A stretch of 64,000 nt of DNA. It comes from Streptomyces subrutilus (GTDB taxonomy: Bacteria; Actinomycetota; Actinomycetes; Streptomycetales; Streptomycetaceae). Below the pieces are notes generated by a model. The model searched no databases, was not told the DNA's origin, and worked only from the letters and a program-made list of their open reading frames with translations. The translations under genes and the position numbers were made by a program. Numbering within the stretch: the stretch's first letter is position 1; each line of letters begins with the position of its first letter. Of this stretch, positions 7,047 through 15,468 are shown piece by piece. Location of the stretch: positions 2,108,001 through 2,172,000 of the forward strand of contig NZ_CP023701.1 of the NCBI RefSeq assembly GCF_008704535.1, written 5' to 3'.

Positions 7047-10000
7047 TCAGGCGTGGAGGGGGTTGGCGATGGTGACGTAGACGGACTGGGTGTCGACGGG
7101 GCCGACGAGCTCGTCGAGGCCGCCGAGGCGGGTGAGCAGGTTCGCTTTGCAGCGGAGGGTGGGTGAGTCGAGCAGGCGCGCGGGGACCGGGCCGAGGTGC
7201 GCGGCCTTGCCCAGGAACCGGCGGAAGGCGGCGAGGAGGACGCGCTCGTCGGCGAGCTGCTGGGATCCGAAGGCTCCGACGAGGCCGAGGACGTTGTTGA
7301 TGCCCAGGTAGTAGGTGAAGCGTTCGTCGGTGACGGCGTCGGACACGAAGGTGTCGCTGGCGCTGCCGATGCCCGGGAGGCGGCGCTCCAGCTCCGCGCG
7401 GTGGGACGCGCGGAAGTAGTAGCCCTGGTTGTCGCGGTAGCGGCCGCCGATCGGCCAGCCGGCTGGGTCGAGGAGGACGAGGGTGTTCTGCTGGTGCGCT
7501 TCGAGGGCGATGCCGGCGAGTGCGTCGAAGGCGAGGACCGGCAGGACCACGTGGTCGAGGTAGCGCAGGAACCACTCGGCGGCGACTGCGGACGTGGTGT
7601 GTCCGGTGGCTTCGGCGAGGCTGCGGATGATCTCGGAGAGCCGGGAGCGCAGGGTGGTCCGGCCCGGCCACGGGCGGGGGGAGGTGAGTGCGGCGACGCA
7701 GACGGCGTCGTCGTCGGAGCGGAAGGGGTTGTGGCGCAGGAGGGCGTCGAGGCCGGGGACGGGGGCGCCGTCCGGGGCGTCGACGGCGACCCAGGCGGGG
7801 TCGCGCACGATGTCGAAGCCGGGGTGGGCGGCCTGCCACTGCTCGGCGAGGCCGGTGCGCAGCAGGCGGTGGACCTCCACCCCGCGGTGGAGTTCCTTGC
7901 GGAGGTTCTCGCGGCGGGAGTTGGTGATGCGCAGACCCAGGGAGAGCTTGAGCATCGCGGGGGCGCCCGGGCGGTGGACGGTGCGGATGGAGGAGGTGGG
8001 GTACCAGGGGTCACCGAAGGGGCCCAGGTCGTGGAGGAGGCCGGAATCGAGCAGGGCTGCGACGGCGGGGCGTTGGAGGAGCTCGCGGGCCTGCCAGGGG
8101 TGGAGGGGCAGGGGGGTGAAGCCGTCGGGAAGGGGGATTCCCGGGGCGAGCCGGCCGAGGAGCCGGGCGGCCGAGACCGGGCGGCCGCGTTCGGTCCAGG
8201 CGGAGTCGGTGGCGAGGGCGGACGGGGCGATCGCGAACCAGTGCAGGGGGAAGGAGCCGTGGAGTTCGGGTGAGTAGCGGCGGACCTCGGCTTCGGAGAG
8301 GCCTTCGCGGCTCTTCGGGTCGGGCTGGAGTGGGTGGCCGAGGAGGAGGGACTGCTCGGCGGTGAGGAACCGGTCGCCTGCGACGGGGTCGGGGGCGGTG
8401 GGACGTTCTCGCCGGTCTGCGATGAACTCGGCGGTACGGCGTACCGAGTCGGCGACCCGGCCGACGAGGTCGGCGCTGCCGCCGCCGGCGGCGGTCGCCC
8501 CCGAGCCCTCGCGGGCGATGAGGGCGGCGACGGTGACGGCGTCCAGGGCAGGGGCGTCGGCGGGGGCGCCTTCGAGCCGGGGAGCTGCGAAGCGGTGCCA
8601 TCCCGAGGGGGACCACAGTTGGACGGCGACGAGCAGAGCGGTGCCGGATGAGAGGAGGGGGATGCGCAGGGGGGTGCCGGTGGGGCCGTCGGGGCGGGGT
8701 ACGCCGGCTTCGCGGACCCAGCAGCGGAGCAGGTTCTCCACGGCCGCAGCTTCGGCGGCGACGGCCGGGTCGGGGTCGTCCAGGGGGTCGGCGTACGAGA
8801 CCCGCTCGGCCTCCGCCAGGACGGTCCGGCCGGGACGTTCTCCGGGCACGGCCTCCTTCTGCCGGGGCACGGCGGCCTGCTGCCCGTAGTCGTCGTCACC
8901 ACCCGAGCCGTAGGGCTGGGCCTGTGAGGTGACCTCGGTTCCGGCGGTCGTCAGGACCGCGCCGTCACCCCCGGCGTCGGCTCGACCGGAGTCGGCCGGC
9001 AGGGCCGCACGGGGGGACCCGGGCGTTGCCTCCGGTGCGGCCTCACCCTCGCCGCCGCCCTCGCCCGCGTGGTGTTCTGGCCGCGGCGCGGGGGTGGCTA
9101 CGCCTCGGTCGTCCGGGGTGTGGTGTGCCGACTGTGTCGGGGTGCGGCCCGGGGGCGTCGCTGTCGTCGGGCTGGAGCGGGGGGTGCCCTCAGGGGCCGG
9201 GCAGGTGGGCGCGTTCGGCGCGGGGGGCGGGGTGGCGTGGGCTGCCGTGCCAACACCCGGGGGGCCGTGGACGGGCCCTGCCGTGCCGGCGCCAGAGTGC
9301 GGGGGCTCCACCGGACGGGGCTGCGGCATGTCCTCAGGGGCCTGACGGATGGCCAGGCCCGGTGACGGCGAGGGCGGAGGGCCTTGGCGTTCGGGTGCGG
9401 TCGGCGCGTCCACGTCCGCACCCGGTGCGTGCCGCGCGGGCTGCGACCGGGCGGGTGGGGATGGCTGGAGGTGGGGCTCCGGGTTCTGCCAGGTGGTGAG
9501 GGCCGGTTCGTTGGGCGGGGGCGGGAGGTCGGGGTGGGAGCGGCGTTCCGATGCCACCCAGGCGAGTCCTGGCTGGGGAGCGGTCGGGGGCAGGCGGTTG
9601 GCGTCCTCCGCCGGTGCGGGCCAGTGCACCGGCGCCACTTCCTCGGGGAACGCGGACACGCGGTACGCGCCCGTGGCGGCTCCGGATTCCGTCAGGGTCC
9701 CGCCCGGTTGCCCGAAGGGCAGTTCGGCCTTCGACGTCGACTCAGGGGCCGGGTGCTGCGGCCTGCCTCCCGGCGGGAACGTCCCCTCAGGGGACTCGGC
9801 CTGGAGCCCGGCCCGGGACGGGCCTTGTGGGCCTGGCGGTTGGGGCACCGCCAGCGGTTCGGACCGGGCCGGAGCGTGGGCGTCAGCCTGCACGGTGGCC
9901 GTACCGTCCCACGACACCGCACGCGGTACGTACGCCCCGGCCGGGGGCGCGGTCCGGTACGGGGTGGCCGATGCCGGTTCGTCCACGGCCAGCGGACGGA

Positions 10001-10661
10001 ACGGCTCCGGTCCCGGGGGGTGGGGCGGGTCCGCGTCCGGCCGCCGGAGCGGCTCGGCGCCCGCCGGTTCTCGTGGCTCGTTGGCAGGCCCCCGGTCCGA
10101 AGGGTCTGTCGCGATCCGGGGGCGGTGTGCCGCGGTGCCTGCGGACCATGTGGGCTCAGCGGTCCCGGGAGGAGGCGGATCCTCATCGACGGGTCGAAAG
10201 CGCCCGGTGGCCGGAGGGCGGCCGAGGTCACCGGCGGGGTTGCGGAACTCCGCGTCCTTGGACCTCGGCAACCCGGTGCCCACCGAACGGGGCTTCTGCG
10301 TGTCCACCCCGGGGCGAGACGATCCGGTGGTCCCGGGGCGCGACGATCCGCTGGCTCCGGGGTGGAACGGTTCCCCGGTCCCTGCGCCGGGCCACGCCGC
10401 GGCGTCAGGGCGAACCGGCTCCCCGGCCTCCGTACGGAGAAGCCTCCCGACCCCCGGGCCGGGCGATGCCGCGGCCCCCGACCAGGGCAGGTGCGCCGCC
10501 CCGGGGTCCACGGGCCCGGCGGTCGCCGCGCCGGGCGAACCCGTGCCCCCGGGGCCGGCCGGGTGCGTGGCCGCCGCCGGGTGGTGGGGGCCCGTCGTCG
10601 CCGGGCCGGGCTGTCCCTGGGGGCCGGGGTGGAGGGGGGTGGGGTGGTGGGGGTCGGGCAT
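7047..10661 (-). CDS. IucA/IucC-family siderophore synthetase with a ~600-residue disordered N-terminal extension
   Basis: NRPS-independent siderophore synthetase, which joins a carboxylate (commonly citrate) to an amine with ATP. The catalytic part is the last ~575 residues, starting near VENLLRCWVREAG (residue 641). It has the conserved HGSFPLHWFAIAP, LKLSLGLRITNSRRENLRKE and LEAHQQNTLVLL blocks. Before it runs about 600 residues rich in Pro, Gly, Ala, Ser and Thr. The ATG at 10661 has GGAGG 8 nt upstream, 20 bp after the aminotransferase stop, and the in-frame third positions remain mostly G/C, so the extension looks translated. An in-frame GTG at 8849 (AAGGAG only 3 nt before) would give a normal 600-residue enzyme and leave 1.8 kb unexplained. 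The domain call is firm; the start is not. Confidence 0.82.
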   Translation of the reverse strand: MPDPHHPTPLHPGPQGQPGPATTGPHHPAAATHPAGPGGTGSPGAATAGPVDPGAAHLPWSGAAASPGPGVGRLLRTEAGEPVRPDAAAWPGAGTGEPFHPGASGSSRPGTTGSSRPGVDTQKPRSVGTGLPRSKDAEFRNPAGDLGRPPATGRFRPVDEDPPPPGTAEPTWSAGTAAHRPRIATDPSDRGPANEPREPAGAEPLRRPDADPPHPPGPEPFRPLAVDEPASATPYRTAPPAGAYVPRAVSWDGTATVQADAHAPARSEPLAVPQPPGPQGPSRAGLQAESPEGTFPPGGRPQHPAPESTSKAELPFGQPGGTLTESGAATGAYRVSAFPEEVAPVHWPAPAEDANRLPPTAPQPGLAWVASERRSHPDLPPPPNEPALTTWQNPEPHLQPSPPARSQPARHAPGADVDAPTAPERQGPPPSPSPGLAIRQAPEDMPQPRPVEPPHSGAGTAGPVHGPPGVGTAAHATPPPAPNAPTCPAPEGTPRSSPTTATPPGRTPTQSAHHTPDDRGVATPAPRPEHHAGEGGGEGEAAPEATPGSPRAALPADSGRADAGGDGAVLTTAGTEVTSQAQPYGSGGDDDYGQQAAVPRQKEAVPGERPGRTVLAEAERVSYADPLDDPDPAVAAEAAAVENLLRCWVREAGVPRPDGPTGTPLRIPLLSSGTALLVAVQLWSPSGWHRFAAPRLEGAPADAPALDAVTVAALIAREGSGATAAGGGSADLVGRVADSVRRTAEFIADRRERPTAPDPVAGDRFLTAEQSLLLGHPLQPDPKSREGLSEAEVRRYSPELHGSFPLHWFAIAPSALATDSAWTERGRPVSAARLLGRLAPGIPLPDGFTPLPLHPWQARELLQRPAVAALLDSGLLHDLGPFGDPWYPTSSIRTVHRPGAPAMLKLSLGLRITNSRRENLRKELHRGVEVHRLLRTGLAEQWQAAHPGFDIVRDPAWVAVDAPDGAPVPGLDALLRHNPFRSDDDAVCVAALTSPRPWPGRTTLRSRLSEIIRSLAEATGHTTSAVAAEWFLRYLDHVVLPVLAFDALAGIALEAHQQNTLVLLDPAGWPIGGRYRDNQGYYFRASHRAELERRLPGIGSASDTFVSDAVTDERFTYYLGINNVLGLVGAFGSQQLADERVLLAAFRRFLGKAAHLGPVPARLLDSPTLRCKANLLTRLGGLDELVGPVDTQSVYVTIANPLHA
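10307..10355. repeat. Tandem ~24-bp repeat in the synthetase extension
   Basis: Two near-identical adjacent units (10307-10331 and 10331-10355) share ccccggggcg.gacgatccg.tgg. On the minus strand they encode GSSRPG units, within a wider low-complexity tract. This suggests the extension grew partly by repeat slippage. Confidence 0.6.
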
Positions 10662-10681
10662 CGCGGGTCCTCCGGGTGCGG

Positions 10682-12277
10682 TCAGCGGGGCCGGCGGGCG
10701 GCGGCGGCCGGGATGGCGTCGGCCAGGCGGTCGAGGACCGCCGAGGCCTGTTCGTCGGTCAGGGTCAGCGGGGGGAGGAGGCGTACGACGGCGGAGTGGC
10801 GGCCGCCGAGTTCGACGATCAGGCCCCGGTCCAGGCACTCCTCGCGGACGGCCGCCGCGAGGGCGGGTGCGGCGGCGCCCGTCTCGGGGTCGGCCAGTTC
10901 GACGCCGATCATCAAGCCCCGGCCGCGGACCTCCGCGATGCAGGGCTGGTCCGCGGCCAGTCCGCGCAGGGCGGTCGTCATGCGGTCCCCGAGCAGGGCG
11001 GCGCGTTCGGCGAGCCGGTTCTCGCGGACGTAGGCGAGGGTGGCGGCGCCGGCGGCCATGGCCAGCTGGTTGCCCCGGAAGGTCCCGGCGTGGGCGCCGG
11101 GGGCCCAGACGTCGAGTTCGGCCCGGTAGACGATGACGGCCAGCGGGAGACTGCCGCCGATGGCCTTGGAGAGGACCATCACGTCGGGCACGACCCCGGC
11201 GTGGTCCACCCCCCAGAAGGCTCCGGTCCGGCCGACGCCCGTCTGCACCTCGTCGGCGATCAGGGCGATGCCGCGGGCCGCCGTGATCTCCCGCATCCGG
11301 CGCAGCCAGGCGTCCGGGGCGGGGAGCACCCCGCCCTCGCCCTGCGTCGGCTCGACGATCATGGCCGCGGGGGCGGGCACTCCGCTCTTGGGGTCGTCCA
11401 GGAGGCTTTCCGTCCAGCGGGCGCCGAGTTCGGCGCCTTCCGGGCCGCCGACGCCGAACGGGCAGCGGAGGTCCTGCGGATACGGCAGCCGGGTCACGCG
11501 GACGTCCGGAGCGCCGCCCGAGGCGCCCAGGGCCCCGGCGGTCATGCCGTGGTAGGCCCCCGTGAAGGCGAGCAGGCCGCGGCGGCCGGTCGCGGTGCGG
11601 ACCAGTGTGAGGGCGGCCTCGACGGCGTCCGTGCCGGCGGGACCGCAGAACTGGACGCGGGCGTCGGCGGCCAGCGCGGGCGGCAGGTTCGCGAACAGCT
11701 CGGTGGTGAAGGCGTCCTTGACCGGGGTCGCGAGGTCGAGGACGTGGAGCGGAGCACCGGAGTCCAGGACGCCGCGGATCGCTTCGAGGACCACGGGGTG
11801 GTTGTGGCCCAGGGCCAGGGTGCCGGCGCCGGAGAGGCAGTCGAGGTAGCGTCGGCCGTCGGCGCCCTCGATGGTCAGGCCGCGGGCCCGCACCGGGACG
11901 ACGGGCAGGGAGCGGGCGTACGTCCGGGCGGCGGACTCCCGTTGCGCCTGCCGGCGCAGGATCCCTTCCGTCCCGCACCCGGCGCCGGCCACGGCCCCGA
12001 AACCCGACCCGGACCCACCGGGGCCGGACCCGGCTCCGGCAGACCCGGCTCCGGCCGGCCCCGCTGCGACAGACCCGCCGCCGGCGCCGCCCGGGTCCGC
12101 GCGCGGGTCCGCGCCCATGCCCGGGGCCGCGCCCGTCCGGGTCCCCGTGCGCGTCCCCGTACGGACGCCCATAAGCGCACCCGCACCCGCACCCGTACCG
12201 GGCGCCCCTCCCTGCGGTGGCACCTGCGGCGGGAGTTGGGCGGCGGCCGCGGCCGCCGCCGGCTCGGTCAAAGCCAC
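10682..12277 (-). CDS. Class III aminotransferase (diaminobutyrate--2-oxoglutarate type)
   Basis: PLP-dependent aminotransferase of the diaminobutyrate/ornithine group; in rhizobactin-type pathways RhbA makes 2,4-diaminobutyrate for the siderophore backbone. Of 531 residues, the enzyme proper begins at about 105 (ILRRQAQRESAARTYARSLP). The PLP-phosphate region (LSGAGTLALGHNHP), LIADEVQTGVGRTG and the Schiff-base lysine in LSKAIGGSLPL are all present. The first ~100 residues are a Gly/Ala/Thr low-complexity extension with GTRTGTRTG repeats. The GTG start at 12277 has GGGAGGA about 9 nt upstream. It is the first gene of the siderophore trio. No iron-box palindrome of the TTAGGTTAGG type is visible in the 241 bp before it. 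Confidence 0.88.
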   Translation of the reverse strand: MALTEPAAAAAAAQLPPQVPPQGGAPGTGAGAGALMGVRTGTRTGTRTGAAPGMGADPRADPGGAGGGSVAAGPAGAGSAGAGSGPGGSGSGFGAVAGAGCGTEGILRRQAQRESAARTYARSLPVVPVRARGLTIEGADGRRYLDCLSGAGTLALGHNHPVVLEAIRGVLDSGAPLHVLDLATPVKDAFTTELFANLPPALAADARVQFCGPAGTDAVEAALTLVRTATGRRGLLAFTGAYHGMTAGALGASGGAPDVRVTRLPYPQDLRCPFGVGGPEGAELGARWTESLLDDPKSGVPAPAAMIVEPTQGEGGVLPAPDAWLRRMREITAARGIALIADEVQTGVGRTGAFWGVDHAGVVPDVMVLSKAIGGSLPLAVIVYRAELDVWAPGAHAGTFRGNQLAMAAGAATLAYVRENRLAERAALLGDRMTTALRGLAADQPCIAEVRGRGLMIGVELADPETGAAAPALAAAVREECLDRGLIVELGGRHSAVVRLLPPLTLTDEQASAVLDRLADAIPAAAARRPR

Positions 12278-12518
12278 GAGTCTCGGTCCTCCCGCACGGT
12301 CTGCCCTTCCGTTCGCGCCTCGAACACCGACGCCGCTCCCCCATCCCCCGTACGTACCAACGACGGTGGCGGCGGCGGATCACGGGTGGGCCCAAGATCC
12401 TTGCCGGGCAGGGCCGGGGCTCCGGGAACCGGCGCCCCGGCCTGTGTCGTCCTGCGCGGCAGCGGCATAGTGGGGTGCTGCACTCCACGCCTCGAACACC
12501 ACCAGGGGGACGAACGAC

Positions 12519-13688
12519 ATGCGACCGAACCGACCGGTCACCGCGCTCCTGTGCGCGGCCGCGCTCGCGCTGACCGCCTCGGCCTGCGGCCCCGGCGACG
12601 GGGAGGCCGGCGGCGACGCCAAGCCCACCGTGGCGGCGAGCCTCCCGGGCACGGACGGGATCAAGATCCCGGACCAGCTGAAGGAGAAGCTCAAGCAGCA
12701 CGGCATAGACCTGGAGAAGTGGCGGGGGGGCGAGTGGAAGAACTGGAAGCGGGAGGACTGGCTCCGCGAGGCGGGCGACTACATCAACCCGGTCATCGAG
12801 GGCCTGTGGGACTCCGACCGGATGCGTGACGCCGAGCAGCCGCAGACCCCGGCCGTGGATCCGGACGCGGGCAAGGACCAGGGCGTCACCGACCCGACCC
12901 CCGCGGTCGTGGCGGCCAAGCCCGCGGCTCCGCCCTACCACCAGAGCGTGCCGTCGGCCGGCAAGGTGTTCTTCGACGGGCCCGAGGGATCGATGGTCTG
13001 CTCGGCCACCGTGGTGAAGGACCCCGCGCACCCGGGCAAGTCCAACATGGTCTGGACGGCGGGCCACTGCGTGCACGCGGGCAAGGCCGGCGGCTGGTAC
13101 CGCAACATCGCCTTCGTCCCGTCCTACAACAACGCGGGCAAGCCCTCCGCGCAGCTCAAGGGCGCCCCGCGCGAGCAGGTGGCCCCGTACGGCGTGTGGT
13201 GGAGCGACTGGGCCCAGACCTCGGACCAGTGGATCGCGACCGGCGGCCCGACCGGCGGCGCGGGTGCGCCGTACGACTTCGCCGTCCTGCACGTGGCTCC
13301 CGAGAAGGGCGGCGGCAAGTCCCTGGAGGAGACGGTCGGTTCGGCGCTTCCGGTGGAGTTCAACGCCCCGGCCGTGCAGAAGGTCGCGGGCATCACGGCC
13401 ACCGGTTACCCGGCGGCGGCGCCGTTCGACGGCCAGAAGGCGTACCAGTGCGCGGACAAGCCGGGCCGGCTGTCGCTGACCGCGACCGATCCCGTGATGT
13501 ACCGCATCGGCTGCAACATGACCGGCGGTTCCTCCGGTGGCGGCTGGGTGGCGTCGGGCGCCGACGGCAAGCCCGCGCTGGTGTCGAACACCTCGATCGG
13601 CCCGGCGAAGGCGGGCTGGCTGGCCGGGCCGCGACTGGGTCCGGAGGCGAAGGGCATCTTCGACGCGGTGAGCGCCAAGTTCAAGTAG
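12519..13688 (+). CDS. Secreted trypsin-like serine peptidase lipoprotein
   Basis: The 389-residue protein has a lipoprotein signal peptide with lipobox LTASAC (Cys23). A spacer of about 120 residues follows, charged and tryptophan-rich (GIDLEKWRGGEWKNWK). The C-terminal chymotrypsin/V8-like domain has His in WTAGHCVH, Asp in APYDFAVLHV and Ser in CNMTGGSSGGG. The GGGGGA ribosome site is 8 nt before the ATG. It is divergent from the siderophore genes and convergent with hflX. It is likely anchored on the outer face of the membrane; the substrate is unknown. Confidence 0.87.
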   Translation: MRPNRPVTALLCAAALALTASACGPGDGEAGGDAKPTVAASLPGTDGIKIPDQLKEKLKQHGIDLEKWRGGEWKNWKREDWLREAGDYINPVIEGLWDSDRMRDAEQPQTPAVDPDAGKDQGVTDPTPAVVAAKPAAPPYHQSVPSAGKVFFDGPEGSMVCSATVVKDPAHPGKSNMVWTAGHCVHAGKAGGWYRNIAFVPSYNNAGKPSAQLKGAPREQVAPYGVWWSDWAQTSDQWIATGGPTGGAGAPYDFAVLHVAPEKGGGKSLEETVGSALPVEFNAPAVQKVAGITATGYPAAAPFDGQKAYQCADKPGRLSLTATDPVMYRIGCNMTGGSSGGGWVASGADGKPALVSNTSIGPAKAGWLAGPRLGPEAKGIFDAVSAKFK

Positions 13689-13697
13689 TCCGCGCAC

Positions 13698-13739
13698 ACG
13701 GCCGAGGGCCCCCCGCGGTGCGGGGGGCCCTCGGCCGTT
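13698..13739. terminator. Bidirectional terminator between the peptidase gene and hflX
   Basis: A perfect 19-bp GC-rich stem (ACGGCCGAGGGCCCCCCGC and its complement) with a 3-nt loop lies between two convergent genes, 10 bp after the peptidase stop. A short TT follows on the plus strand. Confidence 0.9.
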
Positions 13740-13781
13740 GCTCACGCGCGTGCTGTCAGCCGCGCCGCGCCCGCTGGCGCG

Positions 13782-15287
13782 TCACCGCTTGGCGAGCGCG
13801 TACGGGGCCAGGTCCGCCGCCAGTTCCTGGTGGACCCGGGCCTTCAGCAAGGTGCCCTCCGCGGTGTGCTCCTCGGAGATCACCTCGCCCTCGGCGTGCG
13901 CCTTGGCGACCAGCGAGCCGAGGGTGTACGGCACCAGGGCCTCCACCTCGACCTCGGGACGCGGGAGCTCGGAGTCGATGAGCGCGAGGAGCTCCTCGAT
14001 GCCCATGCCCGTACGGGCCGACACGGCGATGGAGTGGCGCTCGATCCGCAGCAGCCGCTGGAGGACCAGCGGGTCCGCGGCGTCCGCCTTGTTGATCACC
14101 ACGATCTCGGGCACGTTGACCGCGCCGACCTCGCGGATCACCTCGCGCACCGCCGCCAGCTGCTCCTCCGGCGCCGGGTGCGAGCCGTCCACGATGTGCA
14201 GGATGAGGTCGGATTCGCCGACCTCCTCCATGGTGGAGCGGAACGCCTCGACGAGGTGGTGGGGCAGGTGCCGGACGAAGCCGACCGTGTCGGCCAGGGT
14301 GTAGACGCGGCCGCTGGGTGTCTCGGCCCGGCGCACGGTCGGGTCGAGGGTGGCGAACAGGGCGTTCTCCACCAGGACGCCCGCGCCCGTGAGGCGGTTG
14401 AGCAGCGAGGACTTTCCGGCGTTGGTGTAACCGGCGATGGCCACCGAGGGCACCTTGTTGCGGCGCCGTTCCTGCCGCTTGATGTCGCGGCCGGTCTTCA
14501 TGTCCGCGATCTCCCGGCGCATCTTCGCCATCTTCTCGCGGATCCGCCGCCGGTCCGTCTCGATCTTGGTCTCACCGGGGCCTCGGGTGGCCATGCCGCC
14601 ACCGCCGCCGCCACCCATCTGCCGGGACAGCGAGGCGCCCCAGCCGCGCAGGCGCGGGAGCATGTACTGCATCTGCGCGAGCGCGACCTGCGCCTTGCCC
14701 TCACGGGACTTGGCGTGCTGGGCGAAGATGTCGAGGATGAGGGCGGTCCGGTCGACGACCTTCACCTTGACGACGTCTTCGAGGGCGATGAGCTGGCCGG
14801 GGCTGAGCTCACCGTCGCAGACGACGGTGTCGGCGCCGCTCTCCATGACGATGTCGCGCAGCTCGCGGGCCTTGCCCGAGCCGATGAAGGTGGCCGGGTC
14901 CGGCTTGTCGCGGCGCTGGATGACGCCGTCGAGGACGAGCGCGCCCGCCGTCTCGGCGAGGGCGGCGAGCTCCGCGAGGGAGTTCTCCGCGTCGTTCACC
15001 GTGCCGGAGGTCCAGACACCGACGAGTACGACGCGTTCCAGGCGGAGCTGCCGGTACTCGACCTCGGTGACGTCTTCGAGTTCGGTGGAGAGGCCGACCA
15101 CGCGGCGCAGGGCCGCGCGCTCGGAACGCTCGAACTGCTCGCCGTCCCGGTCTCCGTCGATCTCGTGGCTCCAGGCGACGTCCTCTTCCATCAGGGCATC
15201 GGCCCGAAGGCTCTCGGTGAAGCTCTGCGGGTCGGGCACGTCCTGTGCGTCCCGCGCGTCCTGGGAAGGGGAAGAAGAGGAGGTCAT
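13782..15287 (-). CDS. hflX: Ribosome-associated GTPase HflX
   Basis: GTP-binding protein that can split or rescue stalled 70S ribosomes. The 501 residues show the N-terminal HflX domain (VVLVGVWTSG...LAALAETAG) and the glycine-rich linker GGGGGGGMATRGPGETKIETD. A TrmE-like G domain follows: G1 GYTNAGKSS, G3 DTVGFVRHLP, G4 NKAD. AAGGA stands 5-6 nt before the ATG. The C-terminal end is usual. It stands alone between the terminator at 13698-13739 and the M1 peptidase gene. Confidence 0.95.
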   Translation of the reverse strand: MTSSSSPSQDARDAQDVPDPQSFTESLRADALMEEDVAWSHEIDGDRDGEQFERSERAALRRVVGLSTELEDVTEVEYRQLRLERVVLVGVWTSGTVNDAENSLAELAALAETAGALVLDGVIQRRDKPDPATFIGSGKARELRDIVMESGADTVVCDGELSPGQLIALEDVVKVKVVDRTALILDIFAQHAKSREGKAQVALAQMQYMLPRLRGWGASLSRQMGGGGGGGMATRGPGETKIETDRRRIREKMAKMRREIADMKTGRDIKRQERRRNKVPSVAIAGYTNAGKSSLLNRLTGAGVLVENALFATLDPTVRRAETPSGRVYTLADTVGFVRHLPHHLVEAFRSTMEEVGESDLILHIVDGSHPAPEEQLAAVREVIREVGAVNVPEIVVINKADAADPLVLQRLLRIERHSIAVSARTGMGIEELLALIDSELPRPEVEVEALVPYTLGSLVAKAHAEGEVISEEHTAEGTLLKARVHQELAADLAPYALAKR

Positions 15288-15468
15288 TGGATCCTTACGT
15301 CGTCTCGAATGCGTCTGCCGCGGCCCGTCGGACACGTGCCGTGTGGGGGTCGGGGCGCACCGTCGCCCGCGGAGAGCGGTCACGGCGCACTGCCACGTTC
15401 AACGTGTCACACCTCCGGGGGATTCCCCGAACGGCCCCGTCGATGGTGACATGCCCGTTCCGCGCCCG

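Noticed and set aside
8850-10660. Reading the 1.8-kb region as a separate gene on the plus strand
   Set aside because: Plus-strand frames here are open only because stop codons are rare at this GC content; none has a ribosome site or a protein-like start.
9349-11136. Simple-sequence DNA as a possible CRISPR or satellite array
   Set aside because: There is no regular repeat-spacer spacing; only one short tandem repeat and general Pro/Gly coding bias are seen.
10662-13745. Extension of the synthetase frame through the aminotransferase and peptidase genes (2,232 codons in total)
   Set aside because: Two well-supported genes occupy this part; the ATG at 10661 has its own ribosome site.
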